Position numbers and translations under genes: made by a program | Part shown: positions 1-5,369 of the stretch, in pieces | How positions within the stretch are numbered: the first letter of the stretch is position 1 | How the letters are laid out: each line of letters starts with the position of its first letter | The notes under the pieces: generated by a model | What the model was told of the DNA's origin: nothing | Database searches by the model: none | The model's input: only the letters and a program-made list of their open reading frames with translations | Assembly (NCBI GenBank): GCA_027347545.1 | Contig: DAIEQT010000253.1 | Span: 1-5,443, forward strand | Length of the DNA stretch: 5,443 bases | Source: Ignavibacteria bacterium | GTDB lineage: Bacteria > Bacteroidota > Ignavibacteria > Ignavibacteriales > Melioribacteraceae | Direction: 5' to 3'

Positions 1-566
1 TTATCGTGCATTAAAGCATCGGTTCCTCCAAGTGTTGGAAGCGATAAGCATTGGATTAATCCTTTTGGCGCGCCGGCTTTTTCCGCCGCATCTGAAAGAA
101 CTTTTAAAGCTTCGCGGGTGCAATTCATTGCTTTTGGATGAGGCGAAACAACAATTCCGTTTCTGCATTTTAAAGAAATTATTGCTTTGAACATTGCAGT
201 AGAAGTAGGATTTGTTGATGGAACAAGCGCTGCAACAATTCCCATCGGCTCGGCAATTTTAAGAATTTTACCATTGTTACGAACATCAATAACGCCAACA
301 GTTTTCAAATCTTTTATAGATTCCCAAACATCACGCGTACCAAATTGGTTTTTGATGATCTTATCGGAAACTTTTCCGAAGCCGGTTTCTTCGTGAGCCA
401 TTTGCGCAAGTCGTTCAGCTTCTTTGTAGCCGGCATCAGCCATAGCTTTAACAACTTTATCAACTTGTTCCTGGCTAAAGTGTTTGTATTCGAGTTGTGC
501 TTGTTTGGCTTGAGAAGCTAAGTTACGCGCTTCCTGAATTGATAAAAGGTCCTTGTCTAAGCTCAT
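1..566 (-). CDS. Acetaldehyde dehydrogenase (acetylating), AdhE/EutE-type, N-terminal part
   Basis: This is the first 188 codons of a CoA-acylating aldehyde dehydrogenase; the gene runs off the left edge of the window. The family interconverts acetaldehyde (or another short aldehyde) plus CoA and NAD+ with acyl-CoA and NADH in the cytoplasm. Visible signatures are ETGFGKVSDKI (residues 60-70), the EPMGIVAALVPSTNPTST segment (about 106-123) followed by MFKAIISLK, and SPHPKAMNCT (141-150), all typical of the AdhE N-terminal domain and EutE/PduP relatives. The catalytic cysteine is expected at roughly residue 250-270 and lies outside the window, so integrity cannot be judged, nor whether an alcohol dehydrogenase domain follows as in AdhE. 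The ATG at 566-564 fits the usual family N-terminus (LLSIQEARNLA). There is no strong Shine-Dalgarno, only an A-rich AGAAAAAGA. No microcompartment gene is visible. The family call is firm; the exact aldehyde is unknown. Confidence 0.9.
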   Translation of the reverse strand, partial: MSLDKDLLSIQEARNLASQAKQAQLEYKHFSQEQVDKVVKAMADAGYKEAERLAQMAHEETGFGKVSDKIIKNQFGTRDVWESIKDLKTVGVIDVRNNGKILKIAEPMGIVAALVPSTNPTSTAMFKAIISLKCRNGIVVSPHPKAMNCTREALKVLSDAAEKAGAPKGLIQCLSLPTLGGTDALMHD

Positions 567-591
567 CTATTAACCAATCTTTTTCTAACGA

Positions 592-620
592 AATATAAAG
601 AGCCAACATATGAACATCAA
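592..620 (-). promoter_or_regulatory. Candidate promoter of the aldehyde dehydrogenase gene
   Basis: On the minus strand TTGATG (620-615) and TATATT (597-592) are separated by exactly 17 nt. They match the sigma-70 -35 and -10 consensus at 4 and 5 of 6 positions. Transcription would start near 585, about 19 nt before the ATG at 566. TATATTTC also resembles the Bacteroidetes -7 element TAnnTTTG, with a mismatch at the last base. The region is AT-rich, so chance matches are possible. Confidence 0.4.
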
Positions 621-669
621 TTTTGATAATTCACTTATCTTCGTTAAAAGTATATTGACTCTATTTAAA

Positions 670-957
670 CTAAGAGGCTTTTCTTTTAAGGAATTTTGAT
701 TGCACCCCAAAAGCCGCTAAAAAAATAATAACGATGCTAACAAGTTCTAGGAGCATTTTAGGCATCCAGAAAGTAAGTGCCTCTGCTATGGAATTAATTG
801 GCAAAATGTACATTTCGGTAAATTTCAAAAATAAAATGCCAAGAAACATGTAGAGAGTGAATCCAATCAACATCCATAAAGCCTTGCTTTTCCGGGCTTC
901 TTTTGCCGCTACGTAAAACCAAATCAATATTACTAAAAGTCCAATTACTGCAAACAT
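670..957 (-). CDS. Small three-helix membrane protein of unknown function
   Basis: This 95-residue protein belongs to no family I recognise. Three hydrophobic segments are visible: residues about 2-17 (starting at the extreme N-terminus, no cleavable signal), 26-46 (ending ILFLKF) and 69-86 (LELVSIVIIFLAAFGV). A basic stretch, KEARKSK (19-25), lies between helices 1 and 2, and the tail KFLKRKAS is basic. By the positive-inside rule both basic stretches would be cytoplasmic, which is awkward for three simple spans, so one hydrophobic segment may be peripheral or re-entrant. The start is well supported: an almost perfect Shine-Dalgarno, AGGGAGGT (968-961), ends 3 nt before the ATG. The stop is TAG at 672-670. 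It stands alone, about 100 bp from the dehydrogenase start and 208 bp from the regulator gene, in the same orientation as both. No functional link to either is shown. Confidence 0.7.
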   Translation of the reverse strand: MFAVIGLLVILIWFYVAAKEARKSKALWMLIGFTLYMFLGILFLKFTEMYILPINSIAEALTFWMPKMLLELVSIVIIFLAAFGVQSKFLKRKAS

Positions 958-983
958 AACACCTCCCTAATTTGTGAATGTCT

Positions 984-1163
984 ACTGAAGTTTAGCATGA
1001 GTTGAATTTCGTTAATTTCCTTTAGTGAAACTTGGTGACTTTCTGCCTTTGTGGCTCAATTTCTCATATTTTCTTTTGCCACCAAGTCACAAACCTGCCC
1101 GCCACGTTGAACATACTTTAGCAGGCGGGGACACTAAGAAATCACAAAGTACGTAACTTCAGT
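984..1163. repeat. Intergenic block of degenerate inverted repeats, bounded by a 9-bp inverted pair
   Basis: The 208-bp gap between the small membrane protein and the regulator gene carries no credible gene. Its limits are ACTGAAGTT (984-992) and the reverse complement AACTTCAGT (1155-1163). Inside, CTTGGTG (1031-1037) pairs with CACCAAG (1080-1086), GTGACTT (1035-1041) with AAGTCAC (1084-1090), CTTTGTG (1047-1053) with CACAAAG (1143-1149), TTAGTG (1022-1027) with CACTAA (1132-1137), and CCCGCC (1098-1103) with GGCGGG (1124-1129). The mixture of CTTNGTG-like words and a GC-rich CCCGCC/GGCGGG pair resembles degenerate dispersed intergenic repeats. No target-site duplication is evident. It may fold in RNA, but no T-run makes it a clear terminator. 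Confidence 0.45.
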
Positions 1164-1165
1164 TA

Positions 1166-1915
1166 TTAATCGAAAAACTCTTTAACTTTTTGATAACCAG
1201 TCTTACTAACCGGAAGTTTTTTCCCGTCTAGCAAAACTACTTGATAAGTTTCCTTTTCGAGCAATTCTATCTGTTTTAACAAAGTTAGCCGGACAATATA
1301 CGAGCGGTGGATTCGTATGAAATCTTTTGGGTTCAGATTTTCCTCAAAGTATTTCATCGTTTTCTGCTTAAGGAAATTTCCCTTTTCGGTGTGAAGCATT
1401 GTGTAATCGTCTTGCGCTTCTATATACTTTAATTCTTCAACCGGAATGAGTGTAATCTTTTGCTGATTCTTAACCACAATCCGCTCTAGTGATTCGGGGC
1501 GCGACTCGGCAGTTTTCAGCAAATCATTGAATTTGGAATTAGACAAAGTCTTGTTGGAAAGCAACTTGATAGCTTTATCGAGCGCATCATTAAATCGCTC
1601 TTCGGAAAATGGTTTTAGCAAATAATCGGTGGCATTTACTTCAAATGCTTTTAACGCGTATTGATCGTAAGCGGTAGTAAAAATAATTACCGGCGGAGTC
1701 TCGATTAATTCAAGCATTTCAAAACCGGTTAGTTTAGGCATCTGTATATCAAGAAATATTAAATCGGGCTTCAGCTCATTTATCTGCTTTATTCCATCGA
1801 AGCCGTTACTGCACTCGGCAAGCACCTCAAACGATTCATGTTTTTTGAGATATGCCTTTATTAAATCTCTGCCAAGTTGCTCGTCATCAATTATAAGTGT
1901 TCTGAATTTTTTCAT
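1166..1915 (-). CDS. LytTR-family response regulator (LytR/AlgR type)
   Basis: A 249-residue DNA-binding response regulator, the expected full length for this family. The N-terminal receiver domain (about 4-118) has the acidic pair D10-D11, the phosphoacceptor D56 in FLDIQMP, the T80/T81 switch position (FTTAYDQYA), Y98 and the invariant K101-P102 (YLLKPF). The C-terminal LytTR domain (about 146-249) shows RIVVKNQQKITLIPVEEL, YIEAQDDYTMLHT and the signature FIRIHRSYIV (199-208). LytTR proteins bind pairs of short direct repeats and usually act as activators. The gene is last in the operon. Its ATG (1915-1913) overlaps the kinase stop as ATGA, implying translational coupling and that the kinase is its partner. 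It ends in tandem TAA codons (1168-1166 and 1165-1163). All key residues are present, so it should be functional; the target genes are not visible, apart from possible autoregulation. Confidence 0.96.
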   Translation of the reverse strand: MKKFRTLIIDDEQLGRDLIKAYLKKHESFEVLAECSNGFDGIKQINELKPDLIFLDIQMPKLTGFEMLELIETPPVIIFTTAYDQYALKAFEVNATDYLLKPFSEERFNDALDKAIKLLSNKTLSNSKFNDLLKTAESRPESLERIVVKNQQKITLIPVEELKYIEAQDDYTMLHTEKGNFLKQKTMKYFEENLNPKDFIRIHRSYIVRLTLLKQIELLEKETYQVVLLDGKKLPVSKTGYQKVKEFFD

Positions 1916-2967
1916 TTTCCGCTCATTGGAACATAGATTGTTACTCTAAAATTTGAATCCTTTTTATCAACTACCACCAAGTTATCCTGGTTATAGATTA
2001 ATTTCATTCTGTTCTGGATGTTCTTAATTCCAATTCCAGCGCCTTTGCGCGGTACGGATTCCGGGTCGAAATTGTTTTCAACACTAATCTTAAAATATTC
2101 TTTTTCCATACAGCAAGAAAGTTTAATGGTTACTTTTTCCAGACTTTCATAAACACCATGTTTAATTGCGTTTTCGAAAAGGGGCTGGAGAATCATGTTT
2201 GGGACTTCAACTTCTCTGCATTCCGGCTTCAAATCTTCAATGAACTCAAACTTATCAGTGAAGCGAATTTTCTCAATATCCATGTAGAGTTTCGCGTTAT
2301 TAAGTTCATCAACGAGTTTGCTTTTCTGCGTTTCGTTTTTAACAAGTGTGTTGCGCATGAATGATGAAAGCTTAATCGTCATATCCTGTGCGCGCTGAGG
2401 ATTACTTATTGTGAGAGAGCTAATCGAGTTCAAACTATTAAAAATGAAGTGGGGATTAATCTGATACTTAAGCGCGTTTAGCTCTGCTTCCTTAATTAAT
2501 CCTTTCAGCTCAACTTCCTTCAACACCTTTTCTTGAAAGTTGTTGTAGTAGATAATCACATAATCAATTGAGACAAGAACTATGTAGTATAAGATTCCTA
2601 TTAAGAAACGCCATATAATTGACTTGGCGAGAAACTCAATGTAAACCTTGTCTTTGGAAAGAACTTTTGTGACTATGAAATCCCCGGCTGCAACCCAAAT
2701 TCCGGCGGTTATTACTGCGGCAACAATATGGTTCAAAAATATTTTTACTGTAGAATAGTTCTCCAGACTGTTAAATCTTACCGCGTACCAGATTCCTATT
2801 CCTACAACCATATATATGAAGTTGAAAATTGCAGAATCGGTTACAGCAGAAAAAAGATTTAGCTTCTGAACAACCATAATGATTGTAACGTGAGAGAGAA
2901 AAATCAGAAACCACATTGAAGCATATGCAGCGAAAATCTTTTTATTACTTGTAAACGGATTACTCAT
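1912..2967 (-). CDS. LytS-type sensor histidine kinase, four transmembrane helices
   Basis: A 351-residue membrane kinase of the His_kinase (LytS/YehU) class. Four hydrophobic segments lie at about 12-33, 47-64, 74-97 and 117-141, with only short loops between them (the longest about 20 residues), so there is no visible periplasmic sensor domain and no PAS or GAF domain. A short coiled linker (143-165) leads to the phosphoacceptor motif NPHFIFNSLN with H173. The ATPase part has an N-box, PNMILQPLFENAIKHG (256-271, N266), and a G-box, GAGIGIKNIQNRMKLIY (309-325). Where many kinases have a VxDNG box this one reads ISVENNF, so the usual aspartate is absent. The ATG at 2967 has AAGGTGG 4 nt upstream, overlapping the stop of the preceding LiaF-like gene 8 nt away. 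It should phosphorylate the adjacent LytTR regulator. The minimal sensor suggests it reads membrane state or a partner protein, plausibly the LiaF-like pair. Confidence 0.95.
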   Translation of the reverse strand: MSNPFTSNKKIFAAYASMWFLIFLSHVTIIMVVQKLNLFSAVTDSAIFNFIYMVVGIGIWYAVRFNSLENYSTVKIFLNHIVAAVITAGIWVAAGDFIVTKVLSKDKVYIEFLAKSIIWRFLIGILYYIVLVSIDYVIIYYNNFQEKVLKEVELKGLIKEAELNALKYQINPHFIFNSLNSISSLTISNPQRAQDMTIKLSSFMRNTLVKNETQKSKLVDELNNAKLYMDIEKIRFTDKFEFIEDLKPECREVEVPNMILQPLFENAIKHGVYESLEKVTIKLSCCMEKEYFKISVENNFDPESVPRKGAGIGIKNIQNRMKLIYNQDNLVVVDKKDSNFRVTIYVPMSGK

Positions 2968-2975
2968 TTGCCACC

Positions 2976-3758
2976 TTAGTTTGTTATTTCGCCGCCGCCA
3001 AATACAACAGAGCCAGAAATTACCAAAACCGAATCCGAATTTTGAACAGCATTAAAATTCACAAACCGTTTATCTTCAAACCCGCCAAATACGGCTGATA
3101 CATTTACTATAACCTTCCAATCTTGTGGCAAATACAGTTCAACTCCCCCGAAAACAGCACTTACATCGAGTACGTGTTCTCCGGGTGCCAATTTTGCTTG
3201 TCGAAAATCGAGCACTACATGACCGAACAGAGCGGAAATTTTTCCACCTTTAAAATTTTGAGAAGTAATATTTTTTTTCGCTGAGGTGAATACTGCGTTT
3301 TCTTCAATAATATCTAATGAAAAGTTGCTTGCATTATTTGTAAAAGGGTTTCCAAAAGAATCACCATTTAACGGATTGGCATTCTGATACTCGTTTTGCT
3401 TTTTTTGAAAATGTTCATGTTGACTATGATCATTTCTGCGAAGTATCATCCACAAACCAAATCCCAAAAGTATTAAGGGCCAGAGATCGCCGAGATTTAG
3501 GTATTGATGAAAAGGTAAAAAGGGGAAGTGTCTCATCCATCCGATGAGTCCAATGATAATTAGTAGGAAACCCCAAAAGGCATTTCTGTTTTTGGACAAA
3601 ATTATTGCACCCGCAATAACAAAGAATGTATGCCAAGAAAAAATCAGATCGTGAAAAGGAATTCCGATGAAACCGAAATCAAAATTATCGAGAATCCAAA
3701 TTCCGCCAATGACTATTAATATTGCCCCAAGTATTTTATTTCCACTTAAGTTTTTCAT
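2976..3758 (-). CDS. LiaF-like membrane protein with C-terminal FGG-repeat domain (second paralogue)
   Basis: A 260-residue protein of the LiaI/LiaF-like class (cell wall-active antibiotics response type). The N-terminal half has four hydrophobic segments (about 8-24, 42-56, 60-75, 90-106), including the family-like GAILIVIGGIWILDN and DLWPLILLGFGLWMILRR. A polar His/Gln/Asn-rich linker (109-148, no hydrophobic run) leads to a soluble beta-rich domain of five rungs centred on F157 (VFTSA), F178 (LFGH), F203 (VFGGVELYLP), F224 (VFGGFEDKR) and F253 (VFGGGEI). LiaF in Firmicutes restrains the LiaS kinase until envelope stress; here the partner would be the LytS-type kinase 8 nt downstream (inference). 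It is a paralogue of the gene 13 nt upstream with identical rung spacing, but its first two rungs have lost FGG and its linker is about 20 residues longer. The start has AAGGAG just after the preceding gene's stop. Confidence 0.88.
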   Translation of the reverse strand: MKNLSGNKILGAILIVIGGIWILDNFDFGFIGIPFHDLIFSWHTFFVIAGAIILSKNRNAFWGFLLIIIGLIGWMRHFPFLPFHQYLNLGDLWPLILLGFGLWMILRRNDHSQHEHFQKKQNEYQNANPLNGDSFGNPFTNNASNFSLDIIEENAVFTSAKKNITSQNFKGGKISALFGHVVLDFRQAKLAPGEHVLDVSAVFGGVELYLPQDWKVIVNVSAVFGGFEDKRFVNFNAVQNSDSVLVISGSVVFGGGEITN

Positions 3759-3771
3759 TTTAGTCTCCTTC

Positions 3772-4455
3772 TTAGAATAAAGTCTTTACTTCACCACCAC
3801 CAAAGATGGCAACACCTTTGATTAAAAGCGTTTTGTTGGGTTCATAAACAAGATTTGGGTCTTGCATACGTTTATCTCCAAATCCGCCGAATATCGGAAA
3901 AACATCAACCATTACGTTCCATTCCTTAGGAACTATTATACTGCAGCCTCCAAATACTGAAACCGTTTCAAGAACATTTTCACCGTCGGCAAGTTTACTG
4001 CCGGATAAGTTTACCTCTGACCCGCCGAAAATTGATACTATGCTGCCTCCTTTGAAGGAATTAGAGTTAAAAATCTTATTCCCTCCGCCAAAAATGCTGA
4101 TCTGCTCGATCACATTTCTGTTTATATCTTCATCTGAATAATCACATGTGTTAATACATGTCCGGCTTTTATTTTTAGAACCAAAAAGAATAAATGCACC
4201 TATAACAACAAAAATTAAGGGCCATAGTTCCGGATAAAGATTAAATAAACCGATTGCTATAAATACGAAACCGACTGTTCTATTCCGGGCTAACAAGAGA
4301 AAAAGTGTTCCGAATACAATAAAAATTACCTGCCACTGAAAGAAAAAGTCGGGAATGATGAAATCTAGAATTTCGCTATTGCGCAGGAATAACATTGCGC
4401 CGACCAACACAAGCATTATCCCAACTATCACACGGCTCTGAACTCCACGTGCCAT
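3772..4455 (-). CDS. LiaF-like membrane protein with five FGG rungs (first gene of the operon)
   Basis: A 227-residue paralogue of the next gene and first in the four-gene operon. Four hydrophobic segments (about 9-24, 39-55, 59-73, 76-92) include VIVGIMLVLVGAMLFLRN and ELWPLIFVVIGAFILFG, the LiaI/LiaF-like transmembrane pattern. A short linker (93-115) carries C100 and C104 (TCINTC). The C-terminal domain has five rungs, all ending in FGG: F122 (IFGGGNKI), F143 (IFGGSEVNL), F168 (VFGGCSIIVP), F189 (IFGGFGDKR) and F218 (IFGGGEV). This resembles the LiaF C-terminal beta-helical region. A role in envelope-stress sensing and control of the kinase encoded downstream is inferred from family and context, not shown. 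The ATG at 4455 is preceded by AAGGAG (4470-4465) at a good distance. Genes of this kind are also annotated as DUF5668 or DUF2154 proteins; the exact domain name is from memory. Confidence 0.88.
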   Translation of the reverse strand: MARGVQSRVIVGIMLVLVGAMLFLRNSEILDFIIPDFFFQWQVIFIVFGTLFLLLARNRTVGFVFIAIGLFNLYPELWPLIFVVIGAFILFGSKNKSRTCINTCDYSDEDINRNVIEQISIFGGGNKIFNSNSFKGGSIVSIFGGSEVNLSGSKLADGENVLETVSVFGGCSIIVPKEWNVMVDVFPIFGGFGDKRMQDPNLVYEPNKTLLIKGVAIFGGGEVKTLF

Positions 4456-4489
4456 TTTATATTTCTCCTTTTATTTTCACTTCTTTTGA

Positions 4490-4562
4490 CGGTAAAAATA
4501 TTAGTTGGTTATATACTTCGGAACGACTTTTCGGTAAGCGGTGGAAAAGTATCGGTGAAAAG
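4490..4562 (-). promoter_or_regulatory. Candidate promoter/operator region of the LiaF-like/LytTR operon
   Basis: The operon must start between its first ATG (4455) and the transposase remnant ending at 4596. Written on the plus strand this stretch holds four CGGT words: CGGTAAAAA (4490-4498), CGGTAAGCG (4532-4540), CGGTGGAAAAG (4539-4549) and CGGTGAAAAG (4553-4562). The last two are near-identical direct repeats starting 14 bp apart. Overlapping them is a 7-bp inverted repeat, ACTTTTC (4526-4532) and GAAAAGT (4544-4550). LytTR regulators bind direct repeats roughly one to two helical turns apart, so autoregulation is plausible. No convincing -35/-10 pair was found; TAATAT at 4504-4499 is a weak -10 candidate. 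Confidence 0.3.
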
Positions 4563-4595
4563 AGAATCATCTTTATTGTTTGAATGAAAATGCAG

Positions 4596-4817
4596 CTAGA
4601 AAGGAAAGATGTTTTCTGGATTGCCTTTCTCTAATTCCCACTTGAGCGGATTTTGCTCAATATATCTACAAATATTTAGGAGTTCAGTTTCGTTACGAAT
4701 TATGTGATCGTAAAATCTACTTTGCCAACAAAATTCTTCAAAGCCAATTTCTCTTATTCGTTTTGTAGCAGCAGATTTGAACCCTCGGATAATGTGACTT
4801 AAGCTATTGTTTATTGT
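4596..4817 (-). pseudogene. RAYT-like Y1 transposase, C-terminal fragment
   Basis: The minus strand from 4817 to the TAG at 4598-4596 encodes 73 residues that read as the end of a REP-associated tyrosine transposase (Y1/HUH family). Key stretches are SLSHIIRGFKSAATKRI, CWQSRFYDHIIRNE and the near-terminal RYIEQNPLKWEL, matching the usual order GFKSxxTKxI, WQxxxYxHIIRNE, YIxxNPxKW. The Tyr in RYIEQNP is probably the catalytic one, by analogy with IS200 transposases. The N-terminal HUH half is missing: upstream the sequence passes into the left end of an IS200-like element. The frame stays open for about 17 more codons (LKSSPEGEGFLPSPFG), but these overlap the IS hairpin and are unlikely to be original. 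The missing middle probably continues beyond the IS, at about 5370-5443. It lies upstream of the LiaF operon in the same orientation. Confidence 0.82.
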
Positions 4818-4842
4818 CCCAAACGGGGATGGGAGAAAACCC

Positions 4843-4856
4843 TCGCCTTCAGGCGA
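4843..4856. repeat. IS200-like left-end hairpin
   Basis: TCGCC (4843-4847) and GGCGA (4852-4856) form a perfect 5-bp stem with the loop TTCA. It sits 21 nt before the tnpA start, so it may also fold in the mRNA and limit translation, as reported for IS200; this last point is inference. Confidence 0.65.
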
Positions 4857-4877
4857 AGACTTTAGTAAATTAACTAA

Positions 4878-5309
4878 ATGGAGAATTACAGAAAGTCATC
4901 ACATACGGTATATGATCTAAAATATCATCTGGTATGGATAACCAAATATCGGAAGAAGGTATTGAAAGGAGCCGTAAGCGAACGAATAAGAGAATTGATA
5001 AGAGAGATATGCAAAGCCAATGATGTAGAGATACTAAAAGGGTATGTATCACAAGATCACGTACATCTATTTGTATCGGTTCCACCACAAATGTCGGTGA
5101 GTAAGTTGGTTCAATACATAAAAGGGAAGACATCAATAAAAATACAGCAGGAATTCAAAGTGATACAAAAGGAGTTTTGGGGGCGCCACTTATGGGCACG
5201 AGGATATTTTGCAGCAAGCAGTGGAAATGTGACAGACGAGATAATAATTCAGTATATAGAAAATCAAGATGTAGAAAAAGAAGATGGAGAATTTAAGATT
5301 GCAGAATAA
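4878..5309 (+). CDS. tnpA: IS200/IS605-family transposase TnpA (Y1 HUH)
   Basis: A 143-residue single-strand DNA transposase of normal length and apparently intact. It cuts and rejoins the single-stranded ends of its element through a covalent 5'-phosphotyrosine. Motifs in order are the N-terminal YDLKYHLVWITKYRKKVL (12-29), the HUH pair H61-V-H63 in SQDHVHLFVSVPP, the LVQYIKGKTS segment (77-86), LWARGYFAASSG (105-116) and the catalytic Y126 with Q130 in IIQYIENQ. The Tyr-to-Gln spacing of four matches the well-studied IS608 enzyme (Y127/Q131). The ATG at 4878 is the only sensible start; no Shine-Dalgarno is visible upstream, consistent with weak expression typical of these elements. It is the only intact plus-strand gene in the window. 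Downstream a perfect 6-bp stem, TCGTCT/AGACGA (5319-5332), has only a 2-nt spacer and no T-run. Confidence 0.95.
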   Translation: MENYRKSSHTVYDLKYHLVWITKYRKKVLKGAVSERIRELIREICKANDVEILKGYVSQDHVHLFVSVPPQMSVSKLVQYIKGKTSIKIQQEFKVIQKEFWGRHLWARGYFAASSGNVTDEIIIQYIENQDVEKEDGEFKIAE

Positions 5310-5339
5310 CGTCTTAAGTCGTCTTTAGACGAGATCGAA

Positions 5340-5362
5340 ACTACCGCCCTTCAGGCGGTAGT
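5340..5362. repeat. IS200-like right-end hairpin
   Basis: ACTACCGCC (5340-5348) and GGCGGTAGT (5354-5362) form a perfect 9-bp stem with the 5-nt loop CTTCA, 30 nt after the tnpA stop. The apex matches the left-end hairpin. TCAC at 5366-5369 follows at the position where a right cleavage site would be expected. Confidence 0.7.
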
Positions 5363-5369
5363 AATTCAC

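Larger units (their letters stand above)
4820..5369 (+). mobile_element. IS200/IS605-type element with tnpA only (boundaries approximate)
   Basis: The element consists of a left-end hairpin (4843-4856), a Y1 transposase gene (4878-5309) and a right-end hairpin (5340-5362). Both hairpins share the core CGCC(C)TTCAGGCG, and both have GAAA on their 5' side (4835-4838 and 5337-5340), where IS200/IS605 elements carry guide sequences that pair with the cleavage sites. There are no terminal inverted repeats and no target duplication, as expected for this family. No tnpB is present between the ends. The exact tips cannot be fixed from sequence alone: the left lies between 4818 and about 4835, and the right is probably near TCAC at 5366-5369. 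At about 550 bp it is small. It interrupts a RAYT-like gene lying on the opposite strand. Confidence 0.75.

Noticed and set aside
187..396. Plus-strand open frame of 69 codons
   Set aside because: Antisense to the well-conserved aldehyde dehydrogenase; no ribosome site or family resemblance.
1..566. Aldehyde dehydrogenase as part of a bacterial microcompartment operon
   Set aside because: No shell protein or companion enzyme is visible, and no clear encapsulation peptide could be identified at the N-terminus.
1098..1129. CCCGCC...GGCGGG as a rho-independent terminator of the operon
   Set aside because: The stem is only 6 bp, the loop is 20 nt, and no T-run follows on either strand.
2158..2364. 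Plus-strand open frame of 68 codons
   Set aside because: Lies antisense to the kinase catalytic region; composition is that of a shadow frame.
3430..3636. Second minus-strand frame inside the LiaF-like gene
   Set aside because: Out of frame within a clearly coding region, with no start signal or recognisable protein.
4395..4583. Plus-strand open frame of 62 codons
   Set aside because: Overlaps the start and promoter region of the LiaF-like operon on the other strand; not protein-like, and the DNA is better explained as regulatory.
4818..4868. Upstream extension of the RAYT fragment through the open frame LKSSPEGEGFLPSPFG
   Set aside because: The frame is open but runs across the IS left-end hairpin, so it is more likely element DNA than original gene.
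4870..5136. Minus-strand open frame of 88 codons
   Set aside because: Antisense to the intact tnpA; its Leu/Ser-rich composition is typical of an antisense shadow.
5319..5332. TCGTCT/AGACGA stem after tnpA as a terminator
   Set aside because: The spacer is only 2 nt and no T-run follows; at most a weak structure within the IS right end.
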